Below, in pieces: positions 27,116-35,165 of a stretch of 64,000 nucleotides of DNA. Positions within the stretch are counted from its first letter, which is position 1. The number at the start of each line of letters is the position of its first letter. Source of the stretch: Streptomyces megasporus. Lineage in GTDB: Bacteria > Actinomycetota > Actinomycetes > Streptomycetales > Streptomycetaceae. The DNA is taken from the NCBI RefSeq assembly GCF_000718985.1, contig NZ_JODL01000005.1:62001-126000 (forward strand). The letters are read 5' to 3'. The position numbers and the translations under genes are program-made. The notes under the pieces were generated by a model. It did no database searches, was not told the origin of the DNA, and saw only the letters and a list, made by a program, of their open reading frames with translations.

Positions 27116-28057
27116 TCACTGACCGGCCAGGCCCGTGTGGGCGACGCCGCGGACGATCTGCCGCTGGAAGAAGGCGAAGACCAGCAGCAGCGGCAGCCCG
27201 GCGATCACCAGCGAGGCCATCACCTGGGCGTAGCGGGCGCCGTAGGTGGACTGGACGTTGACCAGGCCGACCGGCAGCGTCATCGCGCCCGGGTCGGTGG
27301 TGACCAGGAACGGCCACAGGAAGTTGTTCCAGGTCTGGATGAACGTGAAGATGGCGACGGCGGCGAGGACCGGCCGCGACAGCGGTACGACGACCGTCCA
27401 GAACACCCGCCAGCGTCCCGCGCCGTCGACGAAGGCCGCCTCCTCCAGTTCGCGCGGCACCCCCTCGAAGAACTTCACCAGGATGAACACCATGGCGGGG
27501 ACGGCGACCTGGGGCAGGATCACCCCCCAGTAGGTGTCGACCAGTCCGAGGGAGACCATCTCGGCGAACAGCGGGGCGATGAGCACCTGCGGCGGCACCA
27601 TGATCCCGGCCAGCACCAGCCCGTAGAGGAACCGGCGGCCCCGGAACTCGGTGCGCGAGAAGCCGTAGGCGGCCATGGCGCAGGTCGCCACGGTCAGCGC
27701 GGTCGTCACGACCGATATGTAGGCGGAGTTGAGCATCCACCGCCCCAGATCGCCGGAGGCCCAGACCTTCCCGTACGCCTCGAAGGTGATCCGCGATCCG
27801 ACCCACTCCAGCGAGGTCCGCGTCGTCTCGTTCTCGGGCTTGAGGGAGGTGGCGACCGCCCAGGCCATCGGCAGCACCCACAGGACCACCAGGACGAGCG
27901 CGACGGCGAGCATCGCGACGCGGCCCGGGGTCCACCGCGGCCCGCGCCCGTCCTCCGCGCTCGGGGAGCCCTTCCTCGGCCCGATCTTCCTCCGCCCGGC
28001 GCTCGCCGCGTCGAGACCTCTCCCGGCGGTCGGTCCGGCCTTCACGGTCGCGCTCAC
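27116..28057 (-). CDS. Oligosaccharide ABC transporter permease (MalG type)
   Basis: A 313-residue CUT1-family permease with six hydrophobic segments and the cytoplasmic EAA loop (LEEAAFVDGAGRWRVFWTVV) that contacts the ATPase. The first 40 residues are a polar N-terminal extension. The GTG at 28057 overlaps the stop of the upstream MalF-type gene. With the MalF-type permease and lipoprotein it forms an importer lacking its own ATPase gene; in Streptomyces such CUT1 systems usually share the MsiK ATPase encoded elsewhere. From the adjacent arabinan enzymes, arabino-oligosaccharides are the likely cargo. Confidence 0.92.
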   Translation of the reverse strand: MSATVKAGPTAGRGLDAASAGRRKIGPRKGSPSAEDGRGPRWTPGRVAMLAVALVLVVLWVLPMAWAVATSLKPENETTRTSLEWVGSRITFEAYGKVWASGDLGRWMLNSAYISVVTTALTVATCAMAAYGFSRTEFRGRRFLYGLVLAGIMVPPQVLIAPLFAEMVSLGLVDTYWGVILPQVAVPAMVFILVKFFEGVPRELEEAAFVDGAGRWRVFWTVVVPLSRPVLAAVAIFTFIQTWNNFLWPFLVTTDPGAMTLPVGLVNVQSTYGARYAQVMASLVIAGLPLLLVFAFFQRQIVRGVAHTGLAGQ

Positions 28058-29019
28058 TTGGCGGCCTCCTCACGGGAACGGCGGGTCATCCGCAGGTGGA
28101 TCAGCGAGACGATCACGATCAGGGCGAAGAAGACGTAGGAGACGGCCGAGGCGTAACCGATCCGGTAGCCGGTGAAGCCCGCCTCGTAGACGTACTGGAG
28201 GATCGGACGGGTGCTCTCGTCGGGTCCGCCGCCGGTCATGATGTAGACCTGGTCGAAGATCTTCAGCGAGGCCAGGAGTTGGAGGATGACCACCACTCCG
28301 GTGGTGCGGGCGAGCATCGGCAGTGTGACGTGCCGCAGCCGGTGCCAGGCGCCGGCGCCGTCCAACTCGGCCGCCTCGTACAGGTGTCGCGGGATGGCCT
28401 GGAGCGCGGCGAGGTAGAGCAGGAAGTTGAAGCCGACCGTCCACCACACGGTGGTCAGCACGATGGAGAGCATCGCGTAGCGGGTGTCGGTGAGCCAGCC
28501 GACCTCGGGGGTGAGGCCGACGGACTTCAACAGCAGGTCGGCGAGGCCGAAGTCGGAGGGGTAGATCATCCACATCCACAGCAGGCCGACGACGCCCGAG
28601 GGCAGCAGGAAGGGCGCGAACCACGACAGCCGCCACAACCACTGGACCACCCTCAGGTGGTGGGCGAGCAGGGCCATGACCAGCCCCACGAGGACCAGGG
28701 GCGCGGTGGACAGCAGGGTGAACCAGACGGTGTTCCACAGCGAGGACCACACCGCCGGGTCCCGTAGCGCCTCGGCGTAGTTGTCCAGGCCGACGAAGTC
28801 GCTGCCGGTGCCCGCGATGTTGTCGTTGCCCAGGCTCATCTTGACGCCCAGCAGCAGCGGCCAGACGAGGAAGGCGGCGTAGAGCAGCAGGAAGGGCGCG
28901 GTGAAGACCAGGCCGTGTTCGAGCGGGCGCCGGCGCACGGTCACGGGTCGGGCCTTCTCGCCGGCGTCGGCGGTCGCCGCCGGCGGCGGGACCGGGGCGG
29001 TGGGCGCGGTCGCGGTCAT
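28054..29019 (-). CDS. Oligosaccharide ABC transporter permease (MalF type)
   Basis: A 321-residue CUT1 permease with six transmembrane helices. The EAA loop reads LYEAAELDGAGAWHRLRHVTLPML, and the MTGGGPDESTRPILQYVYEAGF segment is a hallmark of the family. The ATG at 29019 overlaps the stop of the binding-protein gene as ATGA, and its own stop overlaps the next permease start. The three transport genes are therefore tightly translationally coupled. Residues 1-33 form a Pro/Ala-rich cytoplasmic tail. No ATPase gene accompanies them. Confidence 0.93.
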   Translation of the reverse strand: MTATAPTAPVPPPAATADAGEKARPVTVRRRPLEHGLVFTAPFLLLYAAFLVWPLLLGVKMSLGNDNIAGTGSDFVGLDNYAEALRDPAVWSSLWNTVWFTLLSTAPLVLVGLVMALLAHHLRVVQWLWRLSWFAPFLLPSGVVGLLWMWMIYPSDFGLADLLLKSVGLTPEVGWLTDTRYAMLSIVLTTVWWTVGFNFLLYLAALQAIPRHLYEAAELDGAGAWHRLRHVTLPMLARTTGVVVILQLLASLKIFDQVYIMTGGGPDESTRPILQYVYEAGFTGYRIGYASAVSYVFFALIVIVSLIHLRMTRRSREEAAK

Positions 29020-30371
29020 GCCTCGTCTCCCAGTGGGTTGGGGGTGTCGAGCAGTTCCCGGAGCCGGGACGTGGCCTCCTCCAGGGCCTCCCGCGGCGTG
29101 CGGGAGCCGGTGAGCACTCCGGAGAAGACCGCGCCGAGTTCGATCCACATCGTCGAGGCGGAGCCGGCGAACCAGGCGGGCGGGTCCAGCGCCACGTCGT
29201 CGATCACCGACCGGTACTCCGACTGCGGCTCCAGGTCGAGGTAGGCCGGTTCCTCCAGGACGGGCAGGTACGCGGGGACGTGGCCGCCCTTGGCCCACTC
29301 GACGGTGTTTCTGATCACCCAGGCGACGAAGGCGTGGGCCGCCTCGTTGGTCTCGCCGCCGCGGTCGCGCTGGTGGGGGAGGACGAGGCAGTGGGAGTCG
29401 GCCTGGGCGGTCGGGCGTCCGAACAGGGCGGGCACGCGGGTCATGGAGAACGGCAGTTCCAGGTTGGCGAAGGTGCTGACCTCCCACTCGCCGTTGAGGA
29501 GGAAGGCGGTCTCCCCGCCGCCGAAGACTCCGACCGTCCCGTTGTAGTCGACCCGGCGGTGGGCCAGGCCCTCGTCGGTGAGCCGCCGCATGAAGCGCAG
29601 GACGTTCAGGGCCTTGGCCTCGTCGATGGTGATGCGGGTGGCGTCCTCGTTCAGGAGGGTGCCGCCGGTCTGGGAGTAGAAGGTGGAGAACAGCCGCCAG
29701 GGGCCGATGGTTCCGGCGCCGAGGGTCTCGACGACCAGTCCGGGCTTGCCGGTGACCTTCCCTGCCGCGCGCAGCGCGGCGACGAACTCGTCCGTGCCGC
29801 GGATCGGTTTCAGTCTGCCGTCCGGGGCGAGCAGTCCGGCTTTCGCGCAGATGTCGGTGTTGTAGTAGAGGACCATCGGGTGCGTGTCGAGCGGGACGGC
29901 GTACTGTGCCCCGTCGACCCGTCCACGCTGCCACAGGTCGGCGGGGAAGTCCCGTTCGGTGACGCCGTGTTCGGCCAGCAGGTCGAGGTCGAAGGCGTCC
30001 AGCAACCTGCCGGGCCCGAAGCCGGGCAGCCGCGCCAGGTGCAGGGCGGCGACCTCGGGGGCTCGTCCGCCGGCCCCCGCCATGCCCAGCTTGGTGTAGT
30101 ACGGGGCGCCCCACTGGAGCGTGGACGCCTCCAGGGCGATCTCGGGGTGCGCCGCGCGGTAGGCGTCCAGCATCGTCCGCATGTTCACGCCGTCTCCGCC
30201 GCCGAAGAGGTGCCAGAAGCGCACCCTGGTCCGGCCCCGGCCGACGGCCGCGGGGGCGGCGCATCCGGCGGTGCCGGCCGCTCCGGCGACCGTCAGGGCG
30301 GCCAGCCCGGCCATGCCGCCGAGCACGCGCCGCCGGCTGGGAGCGCGGCTCGACAGGGAGGTTCGGCGCAT
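29016..30371 (-). CDS. Extracellular solute-binding lipoprotein for oligosaccharides
   Basis: A 451-residue family-1 solute-binding protein. The N-terminus carries a twin-arginine pattern (SRRRVLGGMAGLAAL) and a lipobox TAGC, suggesting a Tat-exported lipoprotein. The mature part starts RVRFWHLFGGGDGVNMRTML and contains the family segments VPLDTHPMVLYYNTDI and FLLNGEWEVSTF. The ATG at 30371 has GAGGTGG upstream; an upstream extension would cross the operator and is rejected. It is the first gene of the arabinan operon, directly behind the two-box operator at 30386-30420. Confidence 0.92.
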   Translation of the reverse strand: MRRTSLSSRAPSRRRVLGGMAGLAALTVAGAAGTAGCAAPAAVGRGRTRVRFWHLFGGGDGVNMRTMLDAYRAAHPEIALEASTLQWGAPYYTKLGMAGAGGRAPEVAALHLARLPGFGPGRLLDAFDLDLLAEHGVTERDFPADLWQRGRVDGAQYAVPLDTHPMVLYYNTDICAKAGLLAPDGRLKPIRGTDEFVAALRAAGKVTGKPGLVVETLGAGTIGPWRLFSTFYSQTGGTLLNEDATRITIDEAKALNVLRFMRRLTDEGLAHRRVDYNGTVGVFGGGETAFLLNGEWEVSTFANLELPFSMTRVPALFGRPTAQADSHCLVLPHQRDRGGETNEAAHAFVAWVIRNTVEWAKGGHVPAYLPVLEEPAYLDLEPQSEYRSVIDDVALDPPAWFAGSASTMWIELGAVFSGVLTGSRTPREALEEATSRLRELLDTPNPLGDEA

Positions 30372-30385
30372 ACCATCCACCTCAC

Positions 30386-30420
30386 GTCCGATATTTCGAA
30401 TAGCGATCGGTGACTCGAAC
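30386..30420. promoter_or_regulatory. Two-box operator upstream of the arabinan operon (site B)
   Basis: A 35-bp element 14 bp before the binding-protein start, with ATTTCGAA at 30393-30400 and CGAAC at 30416-30420, 15 bp apart. It is 24/35 identical to site C in front of the IclR gene, with the same outer ends (GT-C-G and CGAAC). The position just upstream of the ribosome site suits repression. The rest of the 339-base gap up to 30710 contains only the terminator at 30529-30559. Confidence 0.7.
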
Positions 30421-30528
30421 GGGAAGGTAGGTGGAGCGACCGTCCGCGTCAATGGTTTGCGCAGAAACAGGTGTGGCAGCCGACACAGCGGACGGTCCGG
30501 GGAGCCCGCCCCGACCGGGCGCACGGAA

Positions 30529-30559
30529 AAGGCCGCCCCGGCGGTGCCGGGACGGCCTT
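30529..30559 (-). terminator. Rho-independent terminator of the alkenal reductase-type gene
   Basis: A 14-bp stem with one mismatch: AAGGCCGCCCCGGC at 30529-30542 and GCCGGGACGGCCTT at 30546-30559, loop GGT. Read on the minus strand the stem is followed by TTTTCC, a proper U-tract, so it terminates the gene that ends at 30711. Confidence 0.75.
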
Positions 30560-30710
30560 CTTCGGCGCGGTACGCGCCCGAGGCGTCGGACGACGTCAGG
30601 CGACGATGGTGTGCGGCGCGTCGATCGGGTGGCGGGACCCGCGCCGACGGAGCCGGCCCTTCCGGCCGCCCGCCCCGCCGCTCGTCTCCTCGATCGCCCG
30701 GTGGGCCGGA

Positions 30711-31730
30711 TCAGTCGTCGAGGCTGACGACCATCTTTCCGATGTTCTGTCCGCGGAGCATGCCCAGGAAGGCGTCCACCGCGTTCTCGATGCCCTTCAC
30801 CACCGTCTCGCGGTACTTGAGCTCACCGGAGCGGATCCACCCCGAGACCTCCTCCACGAACTTCGGCCGCAGGGCGGCGTGATCGTTCACGATCATGCCC
30901 TGGAGCCGCAGCCGCTTGCCGATGACGAGCGCGAGGTTGCGCGGGGCGGCGGGCGGTTCGGTGGCGTTGTACTGCGCGATCATGCCGCAGATCGTGATAC
31001 GGCCGTGCAGCTTCAGGGCGCCGATGGCGGCCTCCAGGTGCTCCCCGCCGACGTTGTCGAAGTAGACGTCGATGCCGTCGGGGGCGGCCTCCTTCAACTG
31101 CCGCGACACCGGACCGTTCTTGTAGTTGAAGGCGGCGTCGAAGCCGTACTCCTCGGTGAGCAGCCGGACCTTCTCGTCCGACCCCGCGCTGCCGATGACA
31201 CGCGAGGCCCCCTTGAGCCGGGCGATCTGACCGACCTGGCTGCCGACCGCGCCCGCCGCGCCGGAGACGAAGACGGCGTCCCCCTCCTTGAAGGAGGCGA
31301 CCTCCAGCAGCCCGGCGTAGGCCGTCAGGCCGGGCATGCCCAGCACTCCGAGGTAGGTGGTCGGCGGGGCCAGCTCCGGATCCACCTTCGACGCGTGCTT
31401 CGCGTCCAGCGTGGCGTACTCGCGCCACCCCAGCCCGTGCAGCACGTGGTCGCCCGGGGCGAGGCCCTCGGCCTCGGAGGCGACGACGACGCCGACGGCC
31501 CCGCCGTCCATCGGCTCGTCCAGCCGGAACGGCGGCACATAGGACTTGCGGTCGTCCATGCGTCCGCGCATGTACGGATCGACCGAGAGGTGGAGATTGC
31601 GCACCAGGACCTGGCCGGGGCCGGGAGCGCGCACGGGAGCCTCGCGCAGCGCGAAGTCCTCCGGGGTGGGCCACCCCTGCGGACGGGCCGTCAGGTGCCA
31701 CTCGCGGCCGGTGGTGGGCAACGTCATCAA
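30711..31730 (-). CDS. NADP-dependent oxidoreductase, 2-alkenal reductase/PTGR type
   Basis: A 339-residue zinc-free MDR-family reductase of the leukotriene B4 dehydrogenase/CurA group. Typical segments are VLVRNLHLSVDPYMRGRM near the start, GMPGLTAYAGLLEVA, the nucleotide-binding VFVSGAAGAVGSQVGQIARLKG, FDAAFNYKNG and GIDVYFDNVGGEHLEAAI. Such enzymes reduce the C=C bond of enals and enones with NADPH and protect against reactive carbonyls. It is divergent from a MarR gene, with a TTCAG-CTGAA palindrome between them, and is followed by its own terminator. It interrupts the sugar region without an obvious link to it. Confidence 0.92.
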   Translation of the reverse strand: MMTLPTTGREWHLTARPQGWPTPEDFALREAPVRAPGPGQVLVRNLHLSVDPYMRGRMDDRKSYVPPFRLDEPMDGGAVGVVVASEAEGLAPGDHVLHGLGWREYATLDAKHASKVDPELAPPTTYLGVLGMPGLTAYAGLLEVASFKEGDAVFVSGAAGAVGSQVGQIARLKGASRVIGSAGSDEKVRLLTEEYGFDAAFNYKNGPVSRQLKEAAPDGIDVYFDNVGGEHLEAAIGALKLHGRITICGMIAQYNATEPPAAPRNLALVIGKRLRLQGMIVNDHAALRPKFVEEVSGWIRSGELKYRETVVKGIENAVDAFLGMLRGQNIGKMVVSLDD

Positions 31731-31744
31731 GAGCCTCCAGAAGC

Positions 31745-31757
31745 TTCAGTACCTGAA
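31745..31757. promoter_or_regulatory. Candidate MarR operator
   Basis: A 13-bp palindrome, TTCAG, TAC, CTGAA, lies 15 bp upstream of the reductase start and 54 bp upstream of the MarR start, in the AT-richest part of the divergent spacer. Symmetry and position fit a MarR dimer site; binding is inferred. Confidence 0.45.
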
Positions 31758-31810
31758 ACAACCATCCCCTTCACATTTCACACTGTCAAGTAAATCGGTA
31801 GGCTGGTGCC

Positions 31811-32275
31811 ATGTCCTCCCGCTCCTCCCGGCCCTCCCCCGCCGATCCGCTCACCCTCGAGGTCGTCGAACTGATCGGCTCGGTCGTCGCCCGCTACCAC
31901 CAGGAGTACGACGAGGCCGCCGGCCGGTACGCGCTGACCGGCGCCCAGGCCCGGCTGCTCACTCTGCTCCAGCACCGCCCCCTGCCCATGCGGGAGATCG
32001 CCCGACGGTTGAAGTGCGAGCCGTCGAACGTGACGGGCATCGTCGACAGGTTGGAGGCCCGCGGGCTCGTCGAGCGCCGCTCCGACCCCGCCGACCGCCG
32101 CGTCAAGCTCGCCGCCGTCACCGAGGAGGGCCACGACACGGCCGAACGGCTGCGCGCCTCGCTGGACTTCGCCCGTGAGCCCCTGGCCGAGCTGACTCCC
32201 CTGGAACGCGCCACCCTGCGCGAACTGCTGCAGCGCATGCTGGGCGCCGAGCGGCGGGAGACCGCCGGGGAGTGA
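31811..32275 (+). CDS. MarR family transcriptional regulator
   Basis: A 154-residue winged-helix dimeric regulator. The DNA-binding region reads MREIARRLKCEPSNVTGIVD, followed by the wing RRSDPADRRVKLAAVTEEG (the D-x-R-x-x-x motif of MarR proteins). N- and C-terminal helices form the dimer interface. It is divergent from the NADP-dependent alkenal reductase-type gene and probably represses it until an electrophile or phenolic ligand is present. The ATG at 31811 has little ribosome site (GGCTGGTGCC), so it may be poorly translated or leaderless. Confidence 0.9.
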   Translation: MSSRSSRPSPADPLTLEVVELIGSVVARYHQEYDEAAGRYALTGAQARLLTLLQHRPLPMREIARRLKCEPSNVTGIVDRLEARGLVERRSDPADRRVKLAAVTEEGHDTAERLRASLDFAREPLAELTPLERATLRELLQRMLGAERRETAGE

Positions 32276-32324
32276 CGCGGGGTGACCGGGAACGGCCGGT
32301 CCCGCGTCCGCTCCCCCCGGGGCT

Positions 32325-33344
32325 CTAGACGCACCACCACATGAAGCGTTCGCAGGTCGGTTCCGGCTCGGGCTCCGGTTCGGGTTCCCGGGTGGGCTCG
32401 GAGGGCGGCGGGTCGGCGGGCGTCGCCTGCGGCGGCTCCGGCTCCCGGGTGGGGTCGCCGGTGGGCTGTGGCGGCACCGAGACGGCTCCCGACTCGGTCG
32501 CGGTGGCCGAGGGGTCCGCCGAGGCGGAGCCGTCCGGGTCGGCCGACGCATCGGCGGACTCCGACGGGTCCGCGGAGGAACCGTCGGAGGCGGAGGACGA
32601 GGGCGAACGCGAGGTGGACGACGGCCCGCTTCCGTCCGGCTGTCCGCCTCCGGGCAGGCGATCGGCCACGCCCCCCTCACCGGCCGAGCCGTCGTCGGAC
32701 ACACCGGCGTCGTCCGTGCCGAAGGAGGGGAGGGGGAAATGCTCCAGCCCGTCCTCCGTGGTGAACTCCGCGATGCCCAGCGTGGCCAGTCCGGCGCCGA
32801 GCACCAGCCCCGCCACGGCCGTCCGGCGGCGGCGCCCGGCGTACGAACGGGCCCGACGCCCGCGCCGTCCGCGCCGGACCGGACCCTCTTCGGCGTGCTC
32901 GCCGTCGTGCTCGTCGGCCGACTCCTCGCCGTGCACGCCGCTTTGGTCCTCGTACGCCCCGGCATGGGCGTCCGGGGTGCCGTGGACGCCGTGAACACCG
33001 TGGACGCCGTGAACACCGTGGACGCCGTGGGGATCGGCGGGAGGAACGTTCTGGGCCTCGTGACCGGGCGGGATCCCGTGATCGACCCCCTGCCCACCGA
33101 AACCGTCGCCGTACCCGCCGTCAAGGCCGTATGCGTCACCGACGCCGTACCCGTCACCGCCACCGTACGGAGCGTACGAACCGTACGCCCCGTACCCGTG
33201 TCCGGCCGGCTCCGGAGCGGCGACCGGCTCGACGTACACGGCAGTGGGCGTGTCCGTCGACGCCAGGTCGTGGCCGGGTGTGCCACATCCCGGGCAGGAA
33301 AGGGCACCGTTCAGATGCCGACGGCACGTGACGCAGTAGGTCAT
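32325..33344 (-). CDS. SCO2400-type zinc-ribbon membrane protein with low-complexity arms
   Basis: A 339-residue protein. It begins with a zinc ribbon (C4-x2-C7, C17-x2-C20, in YCVTCRRHLNGALSCPGCG), which I recognise from SCO2400-type Streptomyces proteins. A Gly/Tyr-rich stretch follows, then a run of His-Gly-Val triplets, an Arg-rich block, one transmembrane helix (AVAGLVLGAGLATLGIAEF) and a long Ser/Pro/Glu-rich outer arm ending in EPEPEPEPTCERFMWWCV. The layout suggests cytoplasmic zinc ribbon, one membrane pass and a disordered extracellular tail. The function is unknown. The ATG at 33344 has weak upstream purines. It is convergent with the MarR gene. Confidence 0.8.
   Translation of the reverse strand: MTYCVTCRRHLNGALSCPGCGTPGHDLASTDTPTAVYVEPVAAPEPAGHGYGAYGSYAPYGGGDGYGVGDAYGLDGGYGDGFGGQGVDHGIPPGHEAQNVPPADPHGVHGVHGVHGVHGVHGTPDAHAGAYEDQSGVHGEESADEHDGEHAEEGPVRRGRRGRRARSYAGRRRRTAVAGLVLGAGLATLGIAEFTTEDGLEHFPLPSFGTDDAGVSDDGSAGEGGVADRLPGGGQPDGSGPSSTSRSPSSSASDGSSADPSESADASADPDGSASADPSATATESGAVSVPPQPTGDPTREPEPPQATPADPPPSEPTREPEPEPEPEPTCERFMWWCV
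32982..33029. repeat. 18-bp in-frame minisatellite in the zinc-ribbon gene
   Basis: Two perfect copies of an 18-bp unit (GTGGACGCCGTGAACACC on the plus strand) at 32982-32999 and 33000-33017, plus a 12-bp partial copy to 33029. The unit encodes repeated His-Gly-Val triplets in the minus-strand protein and is a likely site of length variation. Confidence 0.85.
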
Positions 33345-33407
33345 GGAGTCCGCAGAGTACGAGCGTGTGTGCGGAGAGCGAAAGGCTCCCCTTGTGAAGA
33401 TCTTGTG

Positions 33408-34274
33408 TCAACCCGCGAAAGGCGGCTGCGCCACGCCCTGTCCCGCGTCCGGCAGCACCAGGAGCGAGCCGGCCAGCGGCTCCGCGGCGGGGTCGACCCC
33501 GGTGCGGGCCGTGGTGATGTAGAGGTCCCGCAGTTCCGGCCCGCCGAAGGCGCACGCCGTCGTGTTGCCGGCCGGCACGGGGATCGTGCGGTCCAGCCGG
33601 CCGTCCGGGGTGTAGCGCCGGACCGCGCCGCCGCCCCACAGGGCGACCCACACACAGCCGTCCGCGTCCACCGTCAGTCCGTCCGGGAAGCCCGCCCCCT
33701 CCTCGATCTCGACCAGCGTCCGGCGCCCGGTCACCTCCGGGCCGGCCACGTCGAAGACGTCGACGCGGCGGGTGGGGGTGTCGATGTGGTACATCAGCCG
33801 CCCGTCCGGGCTCCAGCCCGTGCCGTTGCTGATCGTCACGTCGGCCAGGACGGTCGTCGCCGAGCCGTCCGGGGCGACGCGGACGAGCGTGCCGCCGCCG
33901 GTGTGCTCGTCGTACGCCATCGTCCCCGCCCAGAGCGCGCCGTCCGGGGCCACGGCCGCGTCGTTGCCCCGGCGGCCGGGCACGGGATCGCGGTGCAGCC
34001 AGGAGAAGGAACCGTCCTCCTCGTACCGGCCCACTCCGTCACGGAGGTTGACCACCAGGCCGCCGCCCGCGCGCGGCTTGGCCGCTCCCACGTGCTGTTC
34101 GGTGGTCAGCACCGTGCGCCGACCACGGGCCGGGTCCCAGGTGTGCACCCGCGAGGAGAGGATGTCCACCCATATCAGCCGCTCGTTCGCCGCGTCCCAG
34201 GTCGGCCCCTCGCCCAGCAGCGCGTCGTGCCGCACCGCGACCTCGAGCCTCGCCGCCCCGCCCGTTCCGGTCAT
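33408..34274 (-). CDS. SMP-30/gluconolactonase family sugar lactonase
   Basis: A 288-residue six-bladed beta-propeller lactonase. Metal ligands are all visible: Glu22 (LLGEGPTWD), Asn104 (RGNDAAVAPDG), Asn150 (ISNGTGWSPDG) and Asp198 (FPDGLTVDADG). These enzymes open sugar 1,4- or 1,5-lactones to aldonates, for instance L-arabinolactone or gluconolactone. The gene begins 35 bp after the IclR gene stop and reads in the same direction, so the two are probably one operon behind operator site C. This makes it a good candidate for the lactonase step between the dehydrogenase at 16851 and the dehydratase at 15545. Confidence 0.9.
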   Translation of the reverse strand: MTGTGGAARLEVAVRHDALLGEGPTWDAANERLIWVDILSSRVHTWDPARGRRTVLTTEQHVGAAKPRAGGGLVVNLRDGVGRYEEDGSFSWLHRDPVPGRRGNDAAVAPDGALWAGTMAYDEHTGGGTLVRVAPDGSATTVLADVTISNGTGWSPDGRLMYHIDTPTRRVDVFDVAGPEVTGRRTLVEIEEGAGFPDGLTVDADGCVWVALWGGGAVRRYTPDGRLDRTIPVPAGNTTACAFGGPELRDLYITTARTGVDPAAEPLAGSLLVLPDAGQGVAQPPFAG

Positions 34275-34309
34275 CGCCGTCCGCCCCCTTCTTCTCGCGT
34301 CCGTTCCGC

Positions 34310-35089
34310 CTACGCCGCGCCCCGGTACCCGAGCCGCGCCGACAGGTCGGCGGCGCCCTCGGCCGCCAACGCCTCCAGTTCGATGCGCCGTTCCTCACTC
34401 CAGCGGATGGTGGGCACCGAGATGCTGAGCGCCGCGACCACCCTGCCGGTGCCGTCGCGCACGGGCGCGGCGACACAGCTCACGTCCGGATTGGACTCCC
34501 GCTCCTCGACGGCGATGCCGCGCGCGCGGATCTCCGCCAGCGCCTCGCGCAGCTCGGCCGGGGAGGTGATGGAGTTCTCGGTCATCGCCCTCAGCGGCTC
34601 GTCGTCGGGACCGGGCAGACGGGCGTCCAGCTCCTCCCTCGGCAGCGAGGCCAGCAGCATCTTCCCCACCGAGGTGCAGTGCGCCGGCAGGCGCCGCCCG
34701 GCGGCGGAGACCATCCGCACCGCGTGGGTGCTGTCCACCTTGGCGATGTAGATGACGTCCGCGCCGTCCAGGATGGCCACGTGCACCGTCTCGTCGCAGG
34801 TCTCGGCGACCTTCCGGGCCACCTGCTGCCCCTCGGCGGCGAGGTCGAGCTGCTCCGCGTAGCGGCTGCCGAGCTGGTAGGTCCGCACGCCCAGGCGGTA
34901 ACGTCCGGGCTGTCCGGGCACGGGCACCAGGTACGAGCGCGCGGCGAGCGTGGTCACCAACTCGTGGACGGTGGTGCGGGGCAGGCCCAGCCTGCGGGTG
35001 ATCTCGGGCGCGGACAGGGTGCCGTCCCCGTCGAGGAAGAGTTCCAGGATGTCGAGAGCTCTGGTCACGGCCGGTACGAGACGTCCCAT
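34310..35089 (-). CDS. IclR family transcriptional regulator of the sugar regulon (inferred)
   Basis: A 259-residue IclR-type regulator. The N-terminal winged HTH reads LDILELFLDGDGTLSAPEIT then RRLGLPRTTVHELVTTLA, and the C-terminal effector domain has SVGKMLLASLPREEL, VEERESNPDVSCVAAPVRDG and VVAALSISVPTIRW. The ATG at 35089 has GGGGAGGG upstream. An inverted pair of 15-16-bp boxes sits 41 bp before the start (site C), and the same element precedes the acid-sugar and arabinan operons, so this is the most likely common regulator and is probably autoregulated. IclR proteins commonly sense keto acids or sugar-acid intermediates. Confidence 0.9.
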   Translation of the reverse strand: MGRLVPAVTRALDILELFLDGDGTLSAPEITRRLGLPRTTVHELVTTLAARSYLVPVPGQPGRYRLGVRTYQLGSRYAEQLDLAAEGQQVARKVAETCDETVHVAILDGADVIYIAKVDSTHAVRMVSAAGRRLPAHCTSVGKMLLASLPREELDARLPGPDDEPLRAMTENSITSPAELREALAEIRARGIAVEERESNPDVSCVAAPVRDGTGRVVAALSISVPTIRWSEERRIELEALAAEGAADLSARLGYRGAA

Positions 35090-35130
35090 CGCCGCCCTCC
35101 CCTTCTCCCCGGCCCCCCGGGTCTTTCACC

Positions 35131-35165
35131 GTTCGAGATTCCGAAGACTGATCGGAATGACGAAC
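35131..35165. promoter_or_regulatory. Two-box operator upstream of the IclR gene (site C)
   Basis: An imperfect inverted repeat: GTTCGAGATTCCGAA at 35131-35145 and ATCGGAATGACGAAC at 35151-35165, 5 bp apart; the arms match at 12 of 15 positions. It contains ATTCCGAA and CGAAC with the same 15-bp spacing as sites A and B. It lies 41 bp upstream of the IclR start, as expected for autoregulation. Confidence 0.7.

Noticed and set aside
32982..33029. Second possible CRISPR-like repeat
   Set aside because: In-frame 18-bp minisatellite encoding His-Gly-Val triplets, with no spacers.
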